Positions 56,647 to 64,000 of a stretch of DNA of 64,000 nt are shown in pieces (position 1 is the stretch's first letter; every line of letters starts with the position of its first letter). Position numbers and translations under genes: made by a program. This DNA is from Bipolaris cookei (taxonomy: Eukaryota > Ascomycota > Dothideomycetes > Pleosporales > Pleosporaceae): contig NRSV01000050.1 in NCBI GenBank assembly GCA_002286855.1, positions 193,345-257,344 of the forward strand. The letters are read 5' to 3'. Under the pieces are notes generated by a model. The model searched no databases. It had not been told where the DNA came from and was given only the letters and a program-made list of their open reading frames with translations.

Positions 56647-56919
56647 TTATTTTCCATCATATTTGTTGGTGTCTCCAATGAGGTAGTAAGCTTTTAACAG
56701 GGATTTCACGTTACCGGCTGTGAGGGGTGGCGTATAGGTACCGGGAATACGCAAGGTAGTAATAGCACCACCGGGGATAAGATATTTAAGGCCCATCGGC
56801 AGCCAGGGTTTTCCCCAGACTTCCTTCCATCCCACTATTTGTTCCTTACAGGCACTAAACCCAGGTACGCAAGGCTCTCGGATTCTCTGGAGAAATTTGA
56901 TATGATTCGTGCTAATTGA
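56647..56919 (-). other. 90-codon open stretch with coding character, no start
   Basis: Between a TAG at 56922-56920 and a TAA at 56649-56647 the frame reads without interruption. It includes NHIKFLQRIREPCVPGFSAC, IVGWKEVWGKPWLPMGLKYL, IPGGAITTLRIPGTYTPPL and KSLLKAYYLIGDTNKYDGK. The aromatic- and Gly-rich composition looks protein-like, but there is no ATG near the beginning and I recognise no family. It may be a terminal exon or gene relic. Confidence 0.3.
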
Positions 56920-57138
56920 CTAGGATTTATTTTACTCGTACTCTACCCAGAACCACGAGATCTTGCTAGCAACTGTCGAAACCTCAATTCGTGCTGACAT
57001 CGTTAACGCACGAGATTGTTGGCATTGCATTGATCATGTTTTCAGAAGACACCTAGGGGCCTAAAAAGCTATACTTGGCAAATTTACTTTCATTTTGCTC
57101 TTTTTCTTTACACATCAGTCTCAATACCCAGCGGGACC
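56920..57138. promoter_or_regulatory. promoter of the TDT-type transporter
   Basis: A short upstream region with a pyrimidine-rich TTTCATTTTGCTCTTTTTCT tract about 30 bp before the ATG. No gene is seen. Confidence 0.4.
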
Positions 57139-58449
57139 ATGTCGTCGTCCATAAGCGCCGACATCGCAATAGCATCTACACCGAAACCCGAAACAATCAC
57201 ACAGGAGCAACGGGAGCCCGAAAAGAGAAGACCAGGTCTACGCCAAAGAGTAAAGCATTTTACATTCGCTTGGTTTCTATGTACAATGAGCACGGGGGGG
57301 CTCGCAGTCGCCATTGGCGAGACACCGCATCAATTCAAAGGTACATCCCTCCCATCCGCTACCCCCCCTCCCCCCTCCAAACCACCTTAAAAACGAAAAA
57401 AGAAAAATTACTAACACCGCAACCTTACCCTCAAAAAAGGTCAATACTACATCTCCCTCGCCCTCTTCCTCACCAACCTCCTTCTCTTCCTCCTCTTCGC
57501 CCTCCTCACCTTCTTCCGCTCCACCCTCCACACCCCCCACTTCCTCTCCGCCTTCTCCTCACCCACAGAATCGCTCTTCGCACCCGCTTTCACACTAAGC
57601 ATCTGCGTCATAATCGGTGGTGTACAAACCCTCGCTATAACCCACGGCCCAGCCACCACGGGCCTCATCTCTCTCGTCCACATCTTCTACTGGATTTACG
57701 CCACGGTATCCCTCGTAGGCGCTACGCTGCAGTACTGGCTTGTCCTTCGCACAAACACCGCTATCCCCTTTTCCCCTGCCATCTTTTTAGCGGGGTACTC
57801 GTGCATGCTGGTGGGCACGCTGGCATCTTTGATTGTAGCCTCGCAGCCGCCGGGGCGCCATGTCGCGATTGTTGTGTCGGGTGTTGCGTACCAGGGGTTC
57901 GGGTGGTGCATCAGTCTTGCCGCTATCGTGTTGTACATCCAGTCGCTTCTGGAGCGCGGGTTGCCGCCGCTCAGGACGAGACCCGCCATGTTTATCCCGG
58001 TGGGGAGTTGCGCATATACGGTTGTTGCGCTGGTGGGTATGGCGAGGGGTGTTGGGATGACTTCTGCAGCGCAGGCTTATAAGGATGGTTACTTTGCGAG
58101 ACATGTGCTGGCGCCGGAGATTCTGCGCATTATGGCGCTTTTCTCGTCGGTTTTTCTCTACGTGTTTGCCGTTTGGCTATTTGCTGTTGCGCTGGTTGCG
58201 AATCTGAGTGCGTGGGGTCACGTGCCGTTTAGTCTTGCTTGGTGGGCATTTATCTTTCCTAACGTGGGGTTTGCGCTTGCGACAAGTGCTCTGGGAAGGG
58301 AGCTGGAGAGTGAGCCGATTCTCTGGGTGGGAAGTGTTATGACGGCTTTGTTGGTCGTGGTCTGGATTGTTACGGCTACGGGATGTATGAGGGCGGTGTG
58401 GAAGGGAGACATCGTTTGGCCTGGTAAGGATGAAGATAAGGATCGATGA
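57139..58449 (+). CDS. TDT/SLAC1-type transporter (C4-dicarboxylate/malic acid family)
   Basis: Exon 1 is 57139-57340 and exon 2 is 57440-58449. The 99-nt intron (GTACAT..AAAAAAG) in phase 1 restores HQFKGQYYISLALFLTNLL, giving 403 residues. About ten membrane spans are visible, starting at FTFAWFLCTMSTGGLAVAIG and including FAPAFTLSICVIIGGVQTLA, AIFLAGYSCMLVGTLASLI, ILRIMALFSSVFLYVFAVWL and FSLAWWAFIFPNVGFALATS, the last being a family hallmark. The N-terminus is a short basic cytosolic segment. Members export or import malate, sulfite or other small anions; the substrate is not determinable here. The intron is strongly C/A-rich and its acceptor is purine-preceded, which is unusual. Confidence 0.88.
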
Positions 58450-58653
58450 GAAAATTGATGACAGTTGTTCTATTTCGAGTCTCGTTATGGGATTGGTTTG
58501 CTTATTTATAACTTTACAGAGATGTCTAAAAGCTTCATAACTACATCCCAGGTCAAAGCCGCTTAGGACAAAAACATTTTTAATTAGAAATAACTACAAA
58601 TAAGTCGTGATACCGTATATACACCTGATATAGGATATCTAGTACTGAAACTT

Positions 58654-60319
58654 TTATTCAACACTTGCATGAGCTACTTTCCATCCATCAGGCATCAAAT
58701 CAGTGTAAATCCTCAGCGGATCATATTTTTGCGCGAATTGACTGCAGCTTCAACAAATTGGCAACGGGGTAGCTTTCAAATACCGGCTGTCCCTTCCCTG
58801 CATCATTCATGTATAAGTATTACGCTTCTAGCGACTTTTCGCGGAGAAGACTGTTGATGTTTGCTGTGATCTTGTCTGCTGTCGCGTGTACAGTGGCATC
58901 GTCTTCCGCAGTGCCCCATGTAAAGTTTTCGACTACCCAAAAGTATGGCGCCTTGGAGACATCGATTCCCTAGGGATTGCCTCCGCTCTTAGCGCTATGC
59001 GAGAGGAAATCCTTTGTGATGGGCTGAAACGTGATGGAAGCCTAACGATTAGCAATCCTGGATAGGACCGAGTACACAAGAGAATTAAACGTGTCTTGTA
59101 TGATCTGAACGGCATCTCGGTCGACGACCAAAGACAAGGTTTGGAATGCCTGGCGTAACCCGAGAAGTTGCAACGCATCTGTCGCCGCAATGTAGTCTGA
59201 CAGCGGCTGCAATGCGTATAGATTGGCAACAGGAACAAGTTTGGGTGCAGTAAAACTCTCAAAAACCCTTGGATTATCCGTACGCGAATTGTGAAACTTT
59301 GCAGCCGCATACATAGTTAGGTTTGCGACTGGTAAAGTGATGATTGTCGGAATAATGGCTGATTTAACATCAGAAGGCCCGTCGTATCTCCTGAAACTAT
59401 AGACACCGTCTAGATAGCCTTTTGCTTGAGATTGATTGAACTGCGCGATGCCGATGTGTACATGACTGCCCTTTACAGGCCGCAGATTGAATCTTGTAAC
59501 AATGCAGAAGGAGTTGCCGCCACCGCTTAAGACCCAGAAGATGTTAGAGTCGGCGTTTGTCGCTGTTGCTTCTATGATAAGATAGCTGGCCAGAACATAC
59601 TATTCCTGTTAGCGATGTTGAAAACATGGGATGGTGAAACCTGCTTGATATTTGACCACATTGTCCGAAGCGAAGCTATATTCGGAGGAAAAAAAAGCTA
59701 TACTTCTGCTAAGTAACAAGCTAAGCACCTTAACATGGCTAACGCGGCCGCCAACAGCCGCAAGCCTAAATGGCTTGAGATATACATAGACATCTCTCCA
59801 TCGGTTTCCAGGGCCAACAGATAGAACAGATAGATCGCTGGATAGATAAAACCTAGTCATGTTGGACGAGGACAGCAACACGCCCGAGCCGTCTATTCTA
59901 TTGTACCCAGGAATCGATATATGTCCGCTCCCACGCGTAGAAAACTTTGATTGTGTGAGAGTCATGGTAGTGACTGCGTACGAGACTTGCTCGGCATTTT
60001 GAGGCACAAAGACCCACGCTGATGTGCTATACAAGGTTGCTGACCAATATGCTATATCCCGTTAGTAGACATGTGTGTATTTTGAGTACCAAAAAAGTGT
60101 ATGCATACGCTCCTATATTTCATGTACATATCCTCGCGCCCCAGGGAGAGAAGTATGGTCAGGATAGCGATATTTCAACCTGGAGCAAGCTGCATTTGCA
60201 CCGGTTGATGGCTTTTCCGCGGCGTTGGTAGCAGCTGATGGTGCAGCGAGGAGTAAAGTCGTGACGACAGCAAAGATAAGCACTATGAAAGTCTGAAGGA
60301 AGCCTTTTTTGCGTTCCAT
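58654..60319 (-). pseudogene. berberine-bridge-type FAD oxidase, decayed
   Basis: The original gene encoded a secreted FAD-linked oxidase. The N-terminus at 60319 has a hydrophobic signal-like stretch (FLQTFIVLIFAVVTTLLLAA). The FAD-binding domain follows: YWSATLYSTSAWVFVPQNAE, STRGSGHISIPGYNRIDGSG and AAVGGRVSHV. Then come FWVLSGGGNSFCIVTRFNLR and the C-terminal YDPLRIYTDLMPDGWKVA. It is broken: exons near 60140/60045 and 59640/59590 splice out of phase; stops occur after LSRIANR, SGGNP and SLEA; and a frameshift precedes YDPL near 58725. The family's Gly-rich GLLLGGGIS motif has become SLLLSRSIA, changes all explainable by G-to-A. Confidence 0.72.
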
Positions 60320-61095
60320 AACCCATGAACGAGCGGAGGTCCCTTTTTTTGCAAACGACTCTAAGTGGCTCGTAAGTGCCTAATATACGTGGTGAGATGA
60401 CGCCTGAGCATAAGGTTCGAGCCAATCCACTCACCTCCGCATAATGTGCGCTAGCCTAATGTAACTCAGCATATCCAGAACACATGTAGAACTTCTTGAC
60501 TATAGCATTGAAGCATAGGTTCCTATACAGGACCTTTTGTTTCTATGAAAGAGCAGGTTGGTTCAGCGCTTCATCTATTCCAAATTGTCTCATGGTACAG
60601 CAGGTCTCTTACTAGTATATCTGTATTTCATGATAAACGGAGCTACTTCCTATTTGAAAGAGATGTGTTCGTTTACACAACTGGGTGCTTCAAAAGATCA
60701 TGACGATTACATGTCTGAACTTTTGTTAGTACCACGGAATCACGATGAACGTATATATCAAGTTGCGATAGATACAGAGGGAACAGCCACAAAGAGTAGA
60801 CTCGAGATCGTTCCTTGTGACATTTAGATGACGAAGGAGCAACTTGCCGCTTCGCGGATGCATGCAGTGTAATACCGCATGCTCTTCCTCAGCAGAGACC
60901 TGTCTTACGTACATCACTTTGAAGACTACATTACAATGATGTCCTTTCCGTCTGGACTTGCGGAATTTAGCTACGAACGATACTCCAAACCATAAAACCA
61001 CTTATATCCAATGAGCTGGTTAAATTGGACCACTGACTTTCGGAGACGCGTACCCACAGCTGATAACATGCTACTTGACGCAGAATAGTCTACAT
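60320..61095. other. intergenic, no gene seen
   Basis: This lies between the decayed oxidase and the 3' end of the MFS gene. Frames at 60558-60827 and 60726-61001 are short and featureless. Confidence 0.5.
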
Positions 61096-62453
61096 TCAGT
61101 CCTGGGTATGTGCCGCAGACATGGGAAGGAGCGCCGGACGAAGTCTCGCAAAGGCAAGCCATACCAATAGTGCCAGCAATGTCTCAACGAGAATTGCGAA
61201 TCGAAAAACTCCAATACCCAGGCCTTGCACCACAGCACCGATGGCAAAGGGTAAAAATGCGCCTCCAATTTGACCCAGAGACGCAACAAAAGAGACAGCT
61301 GCGACATGTAGCTCTGCCGGCAACAGTCTCGTCAATACCACAACTCCAGACGGGAAAAGTGGACCCATGACAAAACCCAGTACCGTCATGAAAATTACGG
61401 AGGCCTCCAGAGATGCGAAAGCTGCAAACAGAGCCTCGAAAACAATAGCAAAGAGGAAGTAAAGGACGGTCGCGCGTCGTACACCCACCCTATCTGTGGC
61501 GAAACCCAGGACTAATCGCCCAATAGCCATACCGATCCAGTAGCCCGAGGAAGAGAGGCCAGCCATATAGTCACTCGCATGTCGCTCGCGGAGCATGAAT
61601 GAAACCACCCACCCAGAGATGGAAGTTTCTACGCCAACGTAGGTAAGAAAGAAGGCTGCGCAGAGCCAGGTAGCTGGGTGCTTGAACATTACCCTGAGGT
61701 CAACCTTTGAGTTAGATATCTTTGACTGCTTACTCTGGCGGTAGACAGATGCGCTCTCGTATCGGAAAGCAACGATCTGGACTGCGAATGATAATACGCA
61801 TGCTCCGGCCTTCACCCTGTTAGTACTTTATCACCAAGCTCTCATGATGCACTTACTAGAATTGAATACCAAGTCCACCAATGCTGATGCTTCACTGTCG
61901 ACATGGTTAAGAGCAGAGGGCCCAGTGCCCCACCGACAGAGTAACTTCCATGCAACAGCCCGGAAATTGTATTCGCCTTCTCCATGCTACCCGCCCATGC
62001 GCACCAGCTCCCATCGAGCAGTCCAGTCCCTAGGCCTTGAAATGCAAAGGCTACCAGTATCAGTCCGAATCCCGGATGTGCTGCTACAGTCGCAGTGGCA
62101 ATAACTTGTAGGATGGGACCCGCAAAAGCGATACCCCGCTGACCAAACCGGTAATGGACGGCATCACTGAATTGTGCGGAAAGTACGTATCCAATGGGTC
62201 CTGCCAGAAATACGGAAGAGACTTGGATGTCTGTGAGGTTGTAGTATCGCGACAGCAAAGGGAGAACAGCACCAATGGATGAGTTGAATAGACCGAGGAT
62301 GGCGAATGAGTACATTGCCGCTGTGACCTTGAAGATTAAACGCGTGTTCATTGTTTCGGGCTCTTCCTGAGAGGCTCCTTGTTCTGTAGCGGCAGATGTC
62401 CTACTATCGCCAAGGAGAGGCGAGTCCTCGTTCGACCCAGATTGATGCGCCAT
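61096..62453 (-). CDS. MFS transporter, splice junction uncertain
   Basis: A 12-span major facilitator is encoded by two blocks. 62453 to about 61870 covers spans 1-6: MAHQSGSNEDSPLLGDSRTS, AAMYSFAILGLFNSSIGAVL, LLSRYYNLTDIQVSSVFLAG, GLGTGLLDGSWCAWAGSM and SYSVGGALGPLLLTM. 61816-61096 covers spans 7-12: HPATWLCAAFFLTYVGVETS, GYWIGMAIGRLVLGFATDRV, FVMGPLFPSGVVVLTRLLPA and SLGQIGGAFLPFAIGAVVQG. The acceptor TACTAACAG at 61817 is clear. The strong donor GTAAGT at about 61857 leaves the frames out of register by one. The weaker donor GTATTC at 61869 fits and gives 434 residues. The family resembles fungal proton-coupled sugar or drug carriers with an FHS-like fold; the substrate is unknown. Confidence 0.8.
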
Positions 62454-62663
62454 GTTGTTGCAATGTTACGCGTCGCGGACGCGGTTTTGGTGTATCAACG
62501 CGAAGAAGTGATCACAGTGTCATTTCTTGCAACTATACTCTGACTCAGCAGTTTAGAGTCGGGTAGAAATTCTGGCTAGATAGCTAGTGATGAGTTGAGA
62601 TGGTACTTGGCTGTTGTTGCACCAGATTGCTGCGAATAGATAAGTACCACTACGTAACGTAAA

Positions 62664-62697
62664 AGACCGCTGAGCCGGACAGACCGCTGAGCCGGAC
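62664..62697. repeat. two perfect 17-bp tandem units
   Basis: AGACCGCTGAGCCGGAC occurs at 62664-62680 and again at 62681-62697. It marks the left end of the plus-strand pogo fragment and is probably its terminal or subterminal repeat. Confidence 0.9.
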
Positions 62698-62736
62698 ACT
62701 TTTTCTTGGCATTGCGAACATCACTTCTAAAGTAAC

Positions 62737-62966
62737 ATGCCCCAACCACGTGAAGATTTATTAACTCAGCGAGAAGGTAGAATTACTCTTGCTATTCATG
62801 CCTATCCTACGGGACAGTTTAGGAGCACTCGACGCGCTGCTGCTGTCTACAACGTTCCTTTTTAGCGGCTTTCTGATCGGCTGAGGAAAATCACATTTCG
62901 GCCCCAAGCATCCCTAAACCGCCATAAGCTTACTATAACCAAAGAGCAGACAATCATACAGTTTAC
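62737..62966 (+). pseudogene. pogo transposase N-terminal fragment (plus strand)
   Basis: From ATG at 62737 the frame reads MPQPREDLLTQREGRITLAI and FRSTRRAAAVYNVPF, then a TAG, LSDRLRKITFRPQASLNRHK and LTITKEQTIIQF. This is the HTH DNA-binding half of a pogo-type transposase. After about 62966 the similarity stops. It belongs to a different family from the 9.5 kb element. Confidence 0.75.
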
Positions 62967-63683
62967 CTGCTTCTTCGTACAAAGCAGAGATGTGGACGCG
63001 TCCTTTGTAGATAATGAATGGCGGGGTAGCGTATCCCGCAGCGCAGATGCTCTAAATGACTGTAACCTACTCGCGATTGCCTGGCTGTATAATGACTGCT
63101 CGGCTAACTCTGTCAGAGCTTGTGACTACTTTTGACGTGCCAGCGACGCCCATCGCGAACCCAGTCTCGTCAAAGTTGTAGATGTCTTGATCTAGGACGC
63201 CGTACGTCTGGCGCGTCTCTTCTACTAGTTTAAACCATGCTGCAATTGCAGCAGGGTCCTCATAGTCAGCGCTGACTATTAAATCTCCTGCTCCACTTTG
63301 TCTGAAGCTCTGGCTGGCTCTGGATAAAGCGCGACACCCACTTCTTGCCAATAGGCTGTGGAGGTGGATCTTGGCCGCGCAGAGAGTAGAGCGACTGCCA
63401 TTCGTCATACGTCAATGATATGGGGCGGAAAACCGCGTCGGTCAAGGTCTAGGATCCACTCCACAAGGGACTGCTCTTCAGTAGCTGATAGTTTGCGGTT
63501 GACAGATCGCAGCTCTGATCGCGGCTGGGTACCTTGAATGCGTCGCTGGAGCGTTGTCCGTGGAGCGTCATACAATAAGGCAGCTTGGCGTAAGCTTTTG
63601 ATACATTTCTCTTGAAGCGCACGAGATGCTAGAAGAACTCTACATTCACGAGCAGTCTGTACAGAGCGTTGTTGTCGCGGCAT
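62967..63683 (-). pseudogene. Fot1/pogo transposase N-terminal part (minus strand), broken
   Basis: From ATG at 63683: MPRQQRSVQTARECRVLLAS, APRTTLQRRIQGTQPRSELR and ILDLDRRGFPPHIIDV, then a TGA and a one-base frameshift near 63380. In the next frame AWFKLVEETRQTYGVLDQDI, YNFDETGFAMGVAGTSKVV and RAVIIQPGNRE follow, then TAG. Beyond the stop the same frame still reads transposase-like (YATPPFIIYKGRVHISALYE) until it meets the plus-strand fragment near 62967. The N-terminal half is closely similar to the 9.5 kb element. Confidence 0.8.
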
Positions 63684-63767
63684 AGTGGTGGTTGTGGAGA
63701 GAGTTAGGTCAGGTTTGGTGGGGTGGCCCACTAACTGATCCGGCCCACTTACTGATCCTTGACGCTA

Positions 63768-64000
63768 ACGTGTTCCACCAGTAAGCGGCCCACCCCAGTA
63801 AGTGGCCCACCCCACCAAACTTAACCTGACATTCTGCGCAATTGATCCATAATAATAAGATAAAAGAAGATAAAACTTAAAAAATATAATTTATTATTTA
63901 GCTCTACACTGAGTTCTTTTGTGACCTTGAACGTGGCACTTTGTGCACGTCGGCGGCGCGCGCTGACGTCGCTGACTGCTCTCACCCTGTTCAGCCTCTA
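63768..64000 (-). mobile_element. end of a third Fot1/pogo copy, runs off the window
   Basis: ACGTGTTCCACCAGTAAGC directly after a TA (63766-63767) matches the 9512 terminus. Further landmarks recur in the same order as at 9570-9740: CACCAAAC, CTGCGCAATTG, TTTAGCTCT, GCACTTTGTGCACGT and GGCGGCGCGCGCTGACGTCG. This is the transposase 3' side; the coding region would lie beyond 64000. Confidence 0.8.

Larger units (their letters stand above)
62664..63765. mobile_element. chimera of two convergent pogo-element 5' parts
   Basis: The left end, with its 17-bp repeats, leads into the N-terminus of one transposase on the plus strand. The right end (about 63765 inward, with GGCCCAC and CTGATCC motifs) leads into the N-terminus of another on the minus strand. 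The two meet near 62967, and both C-terminal halves are absent. The outer ends are not inverted copies of each other, so this is not one element. Confidence 0.7.

Overview
The window is nuclear DNA of a filamentous ascomycete. Genes are split by short introns (about 47-190 nt) with GT..AG borders and CTAAC-type branch points. They encode eukaryotic housekeeping proteins (Pmt4, SF3A1/Prp21, Isd11, Vps26), and the mobile elements are of fungal type (Fot1/pogo, hAT, Tad-like LINE) with stop codons that look like RIP damage. Gene content, a pectin-side-chain lyase and the element set suit a plant-associated Dothideomycete, perhaps of the Pleosporales; that placement is inference, not something read directly.

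Layout. 1-9.5 kb: a small coiled-coil-like protein, a secreted rhamnogalacturonan lyase (PL4) and a class II aldolase-like protein, with long spacers. 9.5-11.3 kb: a Fot1/pogo element delimited by inverted repeats and a TA duplication, its transposase killed by five transition stops. 12.2-28 kb: an ordinary gene-rich block with an acidic hypothetical protein, Pmt4 mannosyltransferase, SF3A1, Isd11, an unrecognised 615-residue Pro/Glu-rich protein, an M20 amidohydrolase and a phosphatidylserine-decarboxylase-like enzyme. 28.3-43.7 kb: a repeat island holding a coding-intact hAT element followed, across one N, by an exact 1,895-bp copy of part of itself; LTR-like sequence; a transposase scrap; a truncated HET-domain gene; a broken pogo element; and a LINE in two opposed pieces with a 199-bp MITE between them. 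43.9-58.4 kb: core genes again, namely a SulP/STAS/cNMP transporter, a small membrane protein, gluconokinase, Vps26, an aquaporin-like channel with a long N-terminal tail and a TDT/malate-type transporter. 58.6-64 kb: a decayed berberine-bridge-type oxidase, an MFS transporter with an odd splice junction, a chimera of two pogo elements and the end of a third copy.

The housekeeping genes do not form a pathway cluster. Most serve unrelated core functions: ER O-mannosylation, splicing, Fe-S assembly, retromer sorting and transport. No biosynthetic cluster or defence-type operon is visible. The novelty lies in the structure and decay of the mobile elements and in two probable assembly joins (the N at 31486 and the 24 Ns at 42821-42844). 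Exon boundaries were worked out by hand from splice signals and reading phase. Where phase closed exactly, confidence is high; where it did not, the entry says so.
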